Below are positions 23,739 to 31,580 of a DNA stretch of 33,929 bases, piece after piece. This DNA comes from Chloroflexota bacterium (GTDB lineage: Bacteria; Chloroflexota; UBA6077; JACCZL01): assembly GCA_020850535.1 (NCBI GenBank), contig JADZEM010000221.1, positions 1 through 33,929 on the forward strand, read 5' to 3'. Under the pieces are notes generated by a model, which had not been told where the DNA came from, searched no databases, and worked only from the letters and a program-made list of their open reading frames with translations. The stretch's first letter is position 1, and the number at the start of each line of letters is the position of its first letter. Made by a program: the position numbers and the translations under genes.

Positions 23739-24923
23739 ATGGCGCAGAACGTTCAGAACACTGACAATGCCGCCGTGGCGGTCGCACCGGGCGCTGATGG
23801 CGAGGTTGCCGTCGCCGTAACCGTTGCCGAAGAGCGCGTCTCCGTTGCCAGCCAGTGGCAGCTCATGTGGTGGCGCTTCCGCAAGCACAAGCTGGCGATG
23901 GTTGGCGCACTCGTCGTCATCCTGTTCTACGTCGGCGTGCTGTTTGCCGACTTCCTGGCCTACGCGGACCCGGAGGCCTCGGACGCGCAGCGCGGCCTGA
24001 TCGCCCCGCAGCCCATCGTCTGGTTCGACCCAGACACGGGCGGCTTCTCCCCGCACGTGCCGGGTCTCGTGGGCAAGCGTGATCCGCTGACCTTCAAGCG
24101 CGTGTACGCTCCGGACCCGAGCGTCAAGGTGCCGGTGACGTTCTTCGCGCCGGGCTTCGAGTACAAGCTGTTCGGGTTCATCCCGGCGAACCGCCACCTG
24201 ATCGGCGTGGGTGACGGGTACACGGCGGAGCAGTCGCTGTTCATCATCGGGACGGACATCCAGGGGCGGGACATGTGGTCGCGCCTGATGTTCGCGACGC
24301 GCATCTCGCTGACCATCGGCCTGGTCAGCGTGGCGGTCAGCCTGGTGTTGGGCGTGGTGCTCGGCGGCGTCTCCGGCTACTTCGGCGGCTGGTCAGACAC
24401 GGTGGTGCAGCGCGTCATCGAGATCCTCCGCTCGATCCCCACGATCCCGCTGTGGATGGGGCTGGCGGCGGCGGTCCCGCAGGACTGGAGCGTGCTCCAG
24501 GTCTACTTCGTCATCACGATCATCATCTCACTCATCGGCTGGACGGAGCTGGCGCGCGTGGTGCGCGGACGGTTCCTCTCGCTGCGTGAGGAAGACTTCG
24601 TGATGGCGGCGGAGCTGTCCGGGTGCAACCAGGCGCGCATCATCTTCATCCACATGGTGCCGCTGTTCCTGAGCCACATCATCGCCGCGACGACGCTGGC
24701 GCTCCCCGCGATGATCATCAGTGAAACGTCGCTGAGCTTCCTCGGCCTGGGCATGCGCCCCCCTGCGATCTCCTGGGGCGTGCTGCTCCAGCAGGCGCAG
24801 AACGTCCAGACCGTCGCGATCTCGCCGTGGCTGCTGCTCCCGGCAGTGCCCGTGATCATCGTGATCCTGGCGTTCAACTTCCTCGGTGACGGCCTGCGGG
24901 ACGCCGCCGACCCGTACAACTGA
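23739..24923 (+). CDS. ABC transporter permease, DppC/OppC type, with enlarged first loop
   Basis: The 394-residue partner permease. After a 45-residue Ala/Val-rich cytoplasmic start comes FRKHKLAMVGALVVILFYV, the normal first helix of the OppC N-terminal domain. The segment between it and the second helix is about 120 residues (with PGFEYKLFGFIPANRHLIG and FIIGTDIQGRDMWSRLM), longer than in typical DppC of about 300 residues. The EAA loop is seen as LREEDFVMAAELSGCNQARII, and the family's SETSLSFLGLGMRPPAISWG and the C-terminal FNFLGDGLRDAADPYN are intact. It starts 3 nt after its partner's stop, indicating translation from one mRNA. The extra outside loop may contact the unusually large binding proteins; this is an inference. 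Confidence 0.93.
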   Translation: MAQNVQNTDNAAVAVAPGADGEVAVAVTVAEERVSVASQWQLMWWRFRKHKLAMVGALVVILFYVGVLFADFLAYADPEASDAQRGLIAPQPIVWFDPDTGGFSPHVPGLVGKRDPLTFKRVYAPDPSVKVPVTFFAPGFEYKLFGFIPANRHLIGVGDGYTAEQSLFIIGTDIQGRDMWSRLMFATRISLTIGLVSVAVSLVLGVVLGGVSGYFGGWSDTVVQRVIEILRSIPTIPLWMGLAAAVPQDWSVLQVYFVITIIISLIGWTELARVVRGRFLSLREEDFVMAAELSGCNQARIIFIHMVPLFLSHIIAATTLALPAMIISETSLSFLGLGMRPPAISWGVLLQQAQNVQTVAISPWLLLPAVPVIIVILAFNFLGDGLRDAADPYN

Positions 24924-24930
24924 CCGGCGA

Positions 24931-24997
24931 GTTCTCAGTCATCAGTTATCAGTCATCAGTGGGCCTCGAGCGCTGCTGACGACTGATGACTGAGAAC
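24931..24997. repeat. Perfect 16-bp inverted repeat inside the transporter operon
   Basis: GTTCTCAGTCATCAGT (24931-24946) is the exact reverse complement of ACTGATGACTGAGAAC (24982-24997). The 35-nt spacer contains a further direct copy of CAGTCATCAGT. It fills the 99-bp gap between the second permease and the first ATPase gene. Its low GC and tract of TCAG units differ from the surrounding genes, suggesting an inserted intergenic repeat. Confidence 0.85.
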
Positions 24998-25022
24998 TGA
25001 CGACTGGGGAGCAAAGCGACCG

Positions 25023-26054
25023 ATGGCTGACGTGCCGCTGATTTCGATCCGAAACCTCCAGACGTACTTCTACCCAGACGAAGGCATCGTCAAAGCGGTA
25101 GATGGCGCAAGCTTCGACATCCCCCGTGGCAAGACCATTGGGGTGGTGGGGGAGAGCGGTTGCGGGAAGAGTGTGACCGCCCGCTCGATCCTGCGTATCG
25201 TGGAGCGCCCGGGCCGCATCGATGGCGGCCAGATCCTCTTCCAGCCGGACGCCAACGGAACCGAGGCTGGCGCGCTCGACCTTGCCAAGATCCCCGCTGA
25301 CGGCCGCCAGATGCGCGAGATTCGTGGCGGGCAGATCTCGCTGGTCTTCCAGGAGCCGATGACCTCGTTCAGCCCGGTCCACACCGTGGGTGACCAGATC
25401 ATCGAGAACATCCGGCTGCACCGGAAGATGAACAAGAAGGACGCGAAGGACCGCGCCATCCAGGTCATGAAACTGGTCGGCATCCCGCGCTCCGAGCAGC
25501 GTGTGGACGAGTACGCCTACCAGCTCTCAGGCGGCCTGCGGCAGCGCGCGATGATCGCGATGGCGCTCTCGGCCGATCCGATCCTGCTCATCGCGGACGA
25601 GCCGACGACGGCGCTGGACGTGACGACGCAGGCGCAGATCCTGGACCTGCTGCGGGAGCTGCAGGCTCAGAACCACATGGCGATCATGCTCATCACGCAC
25701 GACCTGGGCGTCATCGCGGAGATGGCGGATGAGGTGGTCGTGATGTATCTCGGGCGGGTGGTCGAGAAGGGGCCGGTGGACGATATCTTCCACAACCCGC
25801 AGCACCCATACACCAAGGCCCTGCTGGAGTCGATCCCGAGCGTCAACGCCACGCCGCGTGTGAAGCTCCCGACGATCAGCGGCTCGATCCCGCATCCGTA
25901 TGCGCGGCCGCACGGGTGTCCGTTCTACCCGCGCTGCCCCTCCTTCATGCCTGGCACCTGTGACAAGGCCGAGCCAGAGCTTATCCACGTCGGCGACCGG
26001 CAGGATGCGGCGTGCTTCCTGTATGGTGGCGTCCCGGCGGGGGTGGGACGATGA
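25023..26054 (+). CDS. ABC transporter ATP-binding protein, DppD/OppD type
   Basis: A 343-residue ATPase driving uptake through the permease pair. Walker A is GESGCGKS (about residues 43-50), the Q-loop is [13 protein letters not shown], the signature is [12 protein letters not shown], Walker B is [13 protein letters not shown], and the switch His is in [14 protein letters not shown]. The C-terminal oligopeptide-transporter extension starts at about [16 protein letters not shown] and includes the Cys-rich [11 protein letters not shown]...GTCDKAEP and AACFLY, a site found in OppD/OppF/DppD that can hold an iron-sulfur cluster. GGGGAG lies about 11 nt before the ATG. The stop overlaps the next start (ATGA). 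The 99-bp gap before it holds an inverted repeat. Confidence 0.94.
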   Translation: MADVPLISIRNLQTYFYPDEGIVKAVDGASFDIPRGKTIGVVGESGCGKSVTARSILRIVERPGRIDGGQILFQPDANGTEAGALDLAKIPADGRQMREIRGGQISLVFQEPMTSFSPVHTVGDQIIENIRLHRKMNKKDAKDRAIQVMKLVGIPRSEQRVDEYAYQLSGGLRQRAMIAMALSADPILLIADEPTTALDVTTQAQILDLLRELQAQNHMAIMLITHDLGVIAEMADEVVVMYLGRVVEKGPVDDIFHNPQHPYTKALLESIPSVNATPRVKLPTISGSIPHPYARPHGCPFYPRCPSFMPGTCDKAEPELIHVGDRQDAACFLYGGVPAGVGR

Positions 26055-27115
26055 ATCAGGTATCACCGCAGGGCCGCAACGGCTCGAACGGCGCGGTCAA
26101 GGCCGGCCAGACGCTGCTCGAAGTCGAGCACCTGCAGAAGTTCTTCCCGATCAAGCGGGGCTTCTTGCAGAAGACCATCGGGAACGTGCGCGCCGTCGAC
26201 GACGTGAGCTTCAGCATCAAGAAGGGTGAGACGCTCGCGCTGGTGGGCGAGAGCGGCTGCGGCAAGACGACCACCTCGCGGTGCGTCTTGCGGGCCATCG
26301 ACCCAACGGGCGGCTCGATCAAGTTCACCACCGAGACCGGCACGGTGGTGGACGTCGCGAAGATCTCGCGGAACCAGCTGCGCCCGCTGCGGCGGCAGAT
26401 GCAGATGGTGTTCCAGGATCCGTTCTCGTCGCTGAACCCGCGCATGACGATCCTCGACATCATCGGCGAGCCGATGCTGGTCAACGGGGTCAAGAACCGG
26501 CAGGAGCGCATCGACCGCGTCGAGCAGCTGCTGAAGCTGGTGGGCCTGCGGCCGGAGTTCATGCGCCGGTTCCCGCACGCCTTCAGCGGCGGCCAGCGGC
26601 AGCGCGTCGGTATCGCGCGGGCGCTGGCGCTCAACCCCAGCCTCGTGGTGGCGGACGAGCCGGTCTCGGCGCTCGACGTGTCGGTGCAGGCGCAGATCCT
26701 GAACCTGCTGCTCGACCTCCAGAACGACCTGGGCCTGACCTACCTGTTCGTGGCCCACGACCTGAGCGTCGTGAAGCACATCTCGGACCGCGTGGCCGTG
26801 ATGTACGTCGGGCAGATGGTCGAGTTGACGGATCGGGACACGATCTTCGCCGCGCCGAAGCACCCGTACACGTCGGCGCTGCTCTCGGCGGTGCCGCGCC
26901 CGGATCCGCGCTCGCGAGCCAAGCGCATCACGCTGCTCGGCGAGGTGGCGAACCCGGCCGCGCCGCCCAGCGGCTGCTACTTCCACCCACGGTGTCAGTT
27001 CGCCGTGGACAAGTGCAAGGCCGAGACGCCAACCTGGGAGCAGGCCGCGCCCAACCACTGGGTGCGCTGCCACCGCGCCAACGAGCTGACCCTGACGGGT
27101 ATCGACCTAGATTGA
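26051..27115 (+). CDS. ABC transporter ATP-binding protein, DppF/OppF type
   Basis: The second, non-identical ATPase (354 residues) of the heterodimer. The N-terminal 20 residues are an unconserved Gly/Asn/Ser-rich stretch. Next come [19 protein letters not shown], typical for OppF. Walker A is GESGCGKT, the Q-loop is [13 protein letters not shown], the signature is [12 protein letters not shown], Walker B is [12 protein letters not shown], and the switch is [14 protein letters not shown]. The C-terminus has the family [14 protein letters not shown] cluster and ends [13 protein letters not shown] 26051 overlaps the stop of the DppD-type gene; an in-frame upstream start at 26012 would overlap it further. 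The gene is the last of the set; a strong hairpin follows 13 nt after the stop. Confidence 0.94.
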   Translation: MNQVSPQGRNGSNGAVKAGQTLLEVEHLQKFFPIKRGFLQKTIGNVRAVDDVSFSIKKGETLALVGESGCGKTTTSRCVLRAIDPTGGSIKFTTETGTVVDVAKISRNQLRPLRRQMQMVFQDPFSSLNPRMTILDIIGEPMLVNGVKNRQERIDRVEQLLKLVGLRPEFMRRFPHAFSGGQRQRVGIARALALNPSLVVADEPVSALDVSVQAQILNLLLDLQNDLGLTYLFVAHDLSVVKHISDRVAVMYVGQMVELTDRDTIFAAPKHPYTSALLSAVPRPDPRSRAKRITLLGEVANPAAPPSGCYFHPRCQFAVDKCKAETPTWEQAAPNHWVRCHRANELTLTGIDLD

Positions 27116-27124
27116 TGCTGCTCC

Positions 27125-28231
27125 ATGGGTGAAACGCCTCGGGGCGGTGACCCCGAGGCGTCACAGTGCGCCCCGCCGGCCGGATCGGCGGGGCCGCCGA
27201 CCTCCGCTCTGCCGACAGCCGTGGCAACGGATGTTGGGGCGTGGCGTGTGGTGCTCCCGGTCCTGCGCGAGCTGTCGCGGCGCGGCGTGCCGTACCGCGT
27301 GCTCCTGGCCAACCCGTCGGCGCGCGTCGCCGTGGACGACGGCATCCCGTACGAGACGCTCGCGGCGGCATCCGTCGACGAGCGTGCAGAGGCGGTCCTG
27401 GCGGCCGGGCCGTCCGCGCTGCTGCTCGGGACGTCGGTGCAGGGTGTTGTCGAGCGCGAGCTGGCCGTGCGGGCGCGTGGGCGTGTGCCGACGCTCGGCA
27501 TCCTGGACGCCATGCTGTTCGTGGAGCGGCGCTTCGGGCCGGGGCTGGCCGAGCTGCCGGATGTGCTGGCCTGCCCGGACCCTTCGACCGTCGAGCGGCT
27601 GCGGGCGGCCGGCGCGCCGGCCGCGCGGCTCCACGCGGCCGGCAACCCGACGCTGGAGGAGATCGCGCTGCTGCCGCGCAGCGCGCCGCCCCCGGTGGTC
27701 GCCGACGAGCCGGTTGACGTGCTGTTCGTCTCGTCGCCGGTCGGCGCGATGCGGCTGCGGGGCGCCTTTTTCGAGATCGACGAGCACGAGGCGCTGGCCG
27801 ACCTGTACGACGTGCTGGACACGCTGCGCGCGGAGGCGCCGGCCGGTTTTCGGGTCCGGGTGCGGCTGCACCCGGTCCAGCGCGATGAGGGGCTGCTGGC
27901 ACCGCCGCCGGGCCTGACGGTCCTGCCTGACGACGATCCGGACCGCCTGCGAAGCTGCGGGCAGGCGCGGGTGGTGGTTGGCCTCAGCTCGACGCTGCTC
28001 GGGGAGGCCCGGTTGCTGCCGCGCGCGGCGGTGGCGTACCTGCCGGGGCCGTTCTGGCAGCAGGAGCGGGTCTTCGGCCCTGAGTATGGGGTGACGCTCG
28101 CGCCGGACCGCGACACGCTGCGCGCGGCGATCCTGGCAGCGCTGCTGGCCGATCCCGAGCCGGCCCCGCTGGCCGGTCACCTCGGGGCGGCCGGGCGGAT
28201 CGCCGACCTGCTGGAAGGGCTGGCGCGCTGA
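27125..28231 (+). CDS. GT-B-fold, glycosyltransferase/glycerophosphotransferase-like protein
   Basis: A 368-residue protein I cannot assign exactly. The first domain reads as a Rossmann-like half (VLPVLRELSRRGVPYRVLLAN, ALLLGTSVQGVVERELAV, TLGILDAMLFVERRF, DVLACPDPSTVERLRAAGAP). The second half (DVLFVSSPVGAMR, GFRVRVRLHPVQRDEGLL, DPDRLRSCGQARVVVGLSSTLLGEA) has the HPxQ/..D..L..SxxVVGLSS..L.EA pattern seen in CDP-glycerol glycerophosphotransferase-like and other GT-B enzymes. No signal peptide is present. The start is uncertain: ATG 27125 lies 9 nt after the transporter operon and its first codons are inside a terminator-like hairpin. The in-frame GTG in the AVATDVGAW segment would match the start of the conserved domain. 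The polysaccharide deacetylase gene downstream hints at cell-wall polymer work. Confidence 0.6.
   Translation: MGETPRGGDPEASQCAPPAGSAGPPTSALPTAVATDVGAWRVVLPVLRELSRRGVPYRVLLANPSARVAVDDGIPYETLAAASVDERAEAVLAAGPSALLLGTSVQGVVERELAVRARGRVPTLGILDAMLFVERRFGPGLAELPDVLACPDPSTVERLRAAGAPAARLHAAGNPTLEEIALLPRSAPPPVVADEPVDVLFVSSPVGAMRLRGAFFEIDEHEALADLYDVLDTLRAEAPAGFRVRVRLHPVQRDEGLLAPPPGLTVLPDDDPDRLRSCGQARVVVGLSSTLLGEARLLPRAAVAYLPGPFWQQERVFGPEYGVTLAPDRDTLRAAILAALLADPEPAPLAGHLGAAGRIADLLEGLAR
27129..27164 (+). terminator. Strong hairpin at end of ABC transporter operon
   Basis: CGCCTCGGGG (27135-27144) pairs perfectly with CCCCGAGGCG (27151-27160) around a 6-nt loop. A134/T161 adds a pair, and GTGA (27129-27132) pairs with TCAC (27161-27164) around a small bulge. 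It is the strongest hairpin downstream of the transporter genes. It lacks a T-run and lies over the apparent start of the next gene. Confidence 0.6.
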
Positions 28232-28236
28232 GCGGG

Positions 28237-28274
28237 CCGGGCGGCCAACGCGCAGCCGGGCGCCAAACGCGCAG
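28237..28274. repeat. Two 19-bp direct repeats
   Basis: Two copies of CCGGGCGGCCAACGCGCAG (28237-28255 and 28256-28274, two differences) plus a partial third follow the stop codon at 28231. The array is short and GC-rich, with no visible function. Confidence 0.7.
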
Positions 28275-28292
28275 CCGGGCGGCCGGGGCCTC

Positions 28293-28322
28293 TTGACACG
28301 GTTTGCCCCTGGCCCTGACGAT
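28293..28322 (+). promoter_or_regulatory. Weak promoter candidate before deacetylase gene
   Basis: A perfect -35 box TTGACA (28293-28298) is followed by GACGAT at 28317-28322 with an 18-nt spacer; the -10 match is poor (three of six). It lies 24 nt before the ATG at 28347, giving a short leader. Confidence 0.3.
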
Positions 28323-28346
28323 ACCCGCGGTTCTGGGAGGACGCGG

Positions 28347-29213
28347 ATGCGGGCAGCAATGGTGCGGGTGGTGCGTCGCGGGTCGGAGCGGCCGGTGCGT
28401 CGCGAGCCGGGACGGCCGGCGTGGCGTGGGTGGATGCGGCTCGGGGTGGCGATGACGCTGCTCGTGCTCGTCGGGCTGCCGGCCTCGCCCGCGCTGGGGC
28501 AGGCGTTCGTGCCGCAGCCGCCTGCCGACGCGCCGCAACGGACCGCTCCCTGCCGGCCGGAGGCGCCGGCCGTCGAGAAGACGCCCGGGGCCTCGGTGCG
28601 GGTGGACAAGGGGCCGGCCGAGTGCAACGCCGTCACCCTCACGTTCGACGCCGGCGCCGACCGTGGCTATGCCGAGCAGATCCTCGACATCCTGCGCGAC
28701 GAGAAGGTGCCGGCGACGTTCGGGATGACCGGCCTGTGGGCGCAGCAGAACAGCGACCTGGTGCAGCGGATGGCGGCCGAGGGCCATGAGCTGATGAACC
28801 ACACCTGGAGCCACCGGTCGTTCACCGGGTTCTCGGCGGGGCGAGCGCTGGCCGTTGGCGAGCGGCGGCTGGAGCTGGACCGCACCGAGGAGCTGCTCGT
28901 CGGCCTGACCAACAGGAGCACCCGCCCGCTGTTCCGCCCGCCCTACGGCGATCTCGACAGCGGCGTGATGCGGGATCTCTCAGATGCCGGCTACGACTAC
29001 ACGATCATGTGGACGGTTGACTCGCTGGGGTGGAACAAGCTGCCGGCCCAGGGGATCGTCGACCGCTGCCTGAGCCGGGCCGAGCCGGGTGCGATCTACA
29101 TCTTCCACGTGGGCATCGAGTCGCAGGACGCCGCCGCGCTGACGCCGATCATCGCGGGGCTGCGCGAGCGCGGCTACAGCTTCGTGACGATCACGGACCT
29201 GCTCGGGCTGTAA
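28347..29213 (+). CDS. Secreted polysaccharide deacetylase (NodB/CE4 domain)
   Basis: A 288-residue exported or membrane-tethered enzyme that would remove acetyl groups from cell-wall or extracellular polysaccharide (peptidoglycan or chitin-like). A long charged start is followed by a hydrophobic segment (MRLGVAMTLLVLVGLPASPALG) and an AXA-type cleavage site. The NodB domain starts at about 95. Its motif 1 is TFDAGAD, with the usual second Asp replaced by Ala, as in one subgroup of the family. Motif 2 is HELMNHTWSH (His ligands), motif 3 is FRPPYGD, and the late IFHVG and SFVTITDLL complete it. GGGAGG lies 6 nt before the ATG. A metal-dependent deacetylase role is likely; the substrate is not known. 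The 3' end adjoins an inverted repeat array. Confidence 0.87.
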   Translation: MRAAMVRVVRRGSERPVRREPGRPAWRGWMRLGVAMTLLVLVGLPASPALGQAFVPQPPADAPQRTAPCRPEAPAVEKTPGASVRVDKGPAECNAVTLTFDAGADRGYAEQILDILRDEKVPATFGMTGLWAQQNSDLVQRMAAEGHELMNHTWSHRSFTGFSAGRALAVGERRLELDRTEELLVGLTNRSTRPLFRPPYGDLDSGVMRDLSDAGYDYTIMWTVDSLGWNKLPAQGIVDRCLSRAEPGAIYIFHVGIESQDAAALTPIIAGLRERGYSFVTITDLLGL

Positions 29214-29230
29214 GCAACGACCGCGGTAAA

Positions 29231-29444
29231 GGCCCTCACTCCCCAGATGGCCCTCACCCCCCAGGTGGCCCTCACCCCCAGGTGGCCCTCACCCCCCGGC
29301 CCCCTCTCCCTGTGCGCGGGAGAGGGGGAGACGCACGAGAGTTTCGTTCCTCCCCCTCTCCCTGTGCGCGGGAGAGGGGGTCGGGGGGTGAGGGCCTCCT
29401 CCGGGGGTCGGGGGGTGAGGGCCTCCCGGGGGGTGAGGGCCTCC
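29231..29444. repeat. Inverted array of GGCCCTCACCCCCCAGGT units with two fixed-loop hairpins
   Basis: Three 17-18-bp units starting GGCCCTCAC (29231, 29249, 29267) and a fourth at 29284 face right. Three reverse copies (GGGGGGTGAGGGCC, about 29383, 29410 and 29428) face left. Between them are two copies of CCCCTCTCCC-TGTGCGC-GGGAGAGGGG (29301-29327 and 29353-29379). The region is a large potential cruciform between two convergent genes and is a likely two-way transcription stop. Confidence 0.85.
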
Positions 29445-29502
29445 AGAGTGACAGACGGAATACGGGGGTACCTCGTCAATCCTGGTTAGCGCCTCACCGG
29501 AC

Positions 29503-30657
29503 TCACTGTCCCTGGTGGTTCGTCTGCGCGGAGCGCTCCAGGTCCAGGGCCGGGCCAACGGGCGTCTGCTTGGTTTCGATCCGCACGACCTGCTGGAGCC
29601 GGCGCACGTGCCCGGCCGCTGAGGCGAGGCCCATACTGGCATCGTCCACGATCTGCCGCAGGTGCGGCTCCAGGGAGGGATCTTCGCGGATCAGCTCGAG
29701 CGCGCCAACGGGCAGCGCCAGGTCGTTGTTGAGGACGTGCGCCAGCTCGCGGGCGGCCAGGGCCACGGCGACCAGCTGGGCGCGCTCCAGCCCGACCAGC
29801 GCTGCCGCTGCCACACTGGCGAGCATCTCCAGGCTTTCGACGTTCTCGGCAGTGATCGAACGTCCTGTCTGGCCGACGCCGATCGCCAGCGCGCCCACGA
29901 GTCGTCCATCGTGCAGGAGCGGCGCGACAACCTCGGCCTCCGGCGTGCCGGCGTGCGCGACGACCGGCGTACGCAGCTCGGCCGCCCGCCCGACAGCCCC
30001 CTCACCCAGGTGAAGGTCACGGTTGCCCTGGAACGGGCCGTCCGGATGTGAGCCATCTCGCAATGCGTGCTGAGATGCGGCGACCGGCGTCAGACACTGC
30101 TGCTGCTCATCCCAGCGGTAGAGGGCGCCGCCCTCGCCGCCGATCAGCGCCACGGCCTCCTCAACGACGTTCCGCAACAGGGCGGCCGGATCGCCCTCGG
30201 CGGCGAGGCTGCGCGCGACCCGCAAGACCGCCGCGTGGCGGGCCAGGGAGAGCGCGCGTTCGGCGTCTCGCTGGGCCAGGGCGCGGTGCAGCGTGGTCAC
30301 CCGCTGGGCGGCCACGAGCCGGGCCTGGAGCGCGCCGATGCTGAACGGCTTGGTGAGATAGTCGTCAGCGCCGGCCTGCATGCCTTCGAGCATGCGATCC
30401 TCGCCGTCGAGCGCCGTGAGGATCACAAAGTAGACGTAGGGCACGTCGTCCCTGGCCCGGACGCGGCGGCACAGCTCGGTGCCCTGCATGCGCGGCATGA
30501 GCCAGTCGCTGATGATGACGTCTGCGCCATCCACGAGGAACAGCTCCCACGCCTCCTGGCCGTCGCGGGCGAGGCGCACGGAGTGGCCGAGCGTGAGACA
30601 GGCGATCTCCAGGAGATCTCGGATATCGGCGTCGTCCTCAGCGACGAGTATCTTCAC
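29503..30657 (-). CDS. Response regulator: REC-GAF with DHp-like tail, no ATPase domain
   Basis: A 384-residue signalling protein. Residues 1-120 are a receiver (VKILVAEDD; phospho-Asp51 in IISDWLMP; YLTKPFS). A linker coiled-coil (about 120-160) leads to a GAF domain (about 165-300; LLRNVVEEAVALIGGEGGAL and VVAPLLHDGRLVGALAIG), which may bind a small ligand or serve as a contact. The tail contains ARELAHVLNNDLALPVGALE, resembling the H-box of the dimerisation domain of histidine kinases with a candidate His307, but there is no HATPase domain after it. It may therefore accept phosphate from another kinase, or the tail may be a structural relic. GTG 30657 has AGGGG 6 nt upstream. It has no kinase beside it and is convergent with the deacetylase gene. 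Confidence 0.85.
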   Translation of the reverse strand: MKILVAEDDADIRDLLEIACLTLGHSVRLARDGQEAWELFLVDGADVIISDWLMPRMQGTELCRRVRARDDVPYVYFVILTALDGEDRMLEGMQAGADDYLTKPFSIGALQARLVAAQRVTTLHRALAQRDAERALSLARHAAVLRVARSLAAEGDPAALLRNVVEEAVALIGGEGGALYRWDEQQQCLTPVAASQHALRDGSHPDGPFQGNRDLHLGEGAVGRAAELRTPVVAHAGTPEAEVVAPLLHDGRLVGALAIGVGQTGRSITAENVESLEMLASVAAAALVGLERAQLVAVALAARELAHVLNNDLALPVGALELIREDPSLEPHLRQIVDDASMGLASAAGHVRRLQQVVRIETKQTPVGPALDLERSAQTNHQGQ

Positions 30658-30973
30658 CGTCCACCCCTGGTGCGATCCTGCATCAACGCCCCCCGCCCTA
30701 TTTGAGAACGATGCACTGCGAGGGGCGCCTCGCGCAACCACCGGCGACCCGGCCCGGCCTCTGCGCTGCTGCCACGGCGAGCATCCCAAGGATGCGTTCG
30801 CGCTACGGCAGGTCGCCACATCTCCAGGTGAATCGCGCTCGTGCGAGGCTGCGTTGCGAAGACCTCTGCGCTCCGCACCTCAATGAGGTTGCAGCATGCA
30901 GGATGGCGAAGGAAGCCGCGCTCCCGTAGGAGTGTAGCACCACGGGCGATCTGGTGACGTTCCCGCGGGCGCC

Positions 30974-31003
30974 CCGGGGCTGTCACTTGCATGACAGCCC
31001 CGG
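30974..31003. terminator. Perfect 12-bp hairpin with 6-nt loop
   Basis: CCGGGGCTGTCA (30974-30985) is the exact reverse complement of TGACAGCCCCGG (30992-31003) around CTTGCA. It is isolated, over 300 nt upstream of the leftward regulator's start and far from the dehydrogenase gene, so a terminator role is uncertain. It may belong to an unseen small RNA or mark a lost gene. Confidence 0.4.
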
Positions 31004-31115
31004 AGGCGAGGCGAGTGCCAGGTATGGCGGCGTGAACGCTACGGCGTGGGCGAGCTGGCCGCCGGCGGCGTGTTGCTGCCGGAGGTGCCGGTACCAGCGG
31101 CAGGGGTCGCCGTCG

Positions 31116-31332
31116 CAGGGCGACTGCATGTTCATTGGTGTACCCGAAGGATCATGGAACGGTCGGTCGGGGACTGAAGTCCCCGCCTACACGCATTCAG
31201 TCGCTGCGCGACGGACGCCGGAAACGGCAGGGACTGGTGCGACTGGAGCGTCGCGCAGCGACTGCAGGATGGTAGGCGGGGCTTTCAAGCCCTGACGACG
31301 CTGCGCGACGCGCTCATCATGCAATTGCTCTG
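31116..31332. mobile_element. Complete 217-bp MITE-like element
   Basis: Its ends are CAGGGCGACTGCATG (31116-31130) and CATGCAATTGCTCTG (31318-31332), a 15-bp terminal inverted repeat with 12 matches. Inside are a GGGGACTGAAGTCCCC palindrome, a second pair CGCCTAC...GTCGCTGCGCGAC and its inverse GTCGCGCAGCGAC...GTAGGCG, and GGGGCTTTCAAGCCC. The inner and outer arms nest, so the element folds into a multi-branched structure. There is no transposase. A copy with the same inner parts lies at 1-150. No clear target-site duplication was seen. Confidence 0.6.
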
Positions 31333-31496
31333 CGCGCCGCCGCTGGCGTTGGGCGCGCGCGCAGAAGGGCGTTGCACGAAACGCACGCCTGGGACGCGTG
31401 TGCACTGGCGGCGGCCGGCGTGATGGTGAGCTGAGCGCGCGTTTGAGCGCTCGCGGTGCAGCCTGCCACAATCTGCACGGTACACCCGCACGCCGC

Positions 31497-31547
31497 CATC
31501 TCACCGTCGCCGCCATCTCACCGTCGCCGCCATCTCACCGTCGCCGC
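31497..31547. repeat. Three tandem copies of a 17-bp unit
   Basis: CATCTCACCGTCGCCGC occurs at 31497, 31514 and 31531, identical in all three apart from the last base. It ends 33 nt before the GTG of the dehydrogenase gene. Because 17 is not a multiple of 3, it is not a protein repeat; it may be a variable promoter or leader tract. Confidence 0.85.
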
Positions 31548-31580
31548 CTGGCCTCAGGGCCGGCCGCCGCTGGAGCCGCC

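Larger units (their letters stand above)
30658..31580. other. Long non-coding stretch (about 920 bp) with repeats
   Basis: No gene with ribosome-binding site, recognisable domain or coding composition is seen here. Short open frames on both strands are fragments. The stretch contains the 12-bp hairpin at 30974-31003, the MITE-like element at 31116-31332 and the 17-bp triplicate at 31497-31547. The divergently placed genes on each side (29503-30657 leftward, 31581 rightward) must have their promoters inside it; no strong box was recognised. Confidence 0.6.

Noticed and set aside
27161-28642. Leftward open frame of 493 codons
   Set aside because: Arg/Pro/Gln-rich antisense shadow crossing two genes; the sense frames have domains and a good ribosome-binding site.
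29214-29502. Short frames over the repeat array
   Set aside because: They translate the GGCCCTCACCCC units into Pro/Thr/Leu repeats and arise from the array, not from a gene.
30654-30992. Leftward 112-codon frame in the long gap
   Set aside because: It overlaps the hairpin region and the regulator's start, has Arg-rich composition and no similarity or ribosome-binding site.
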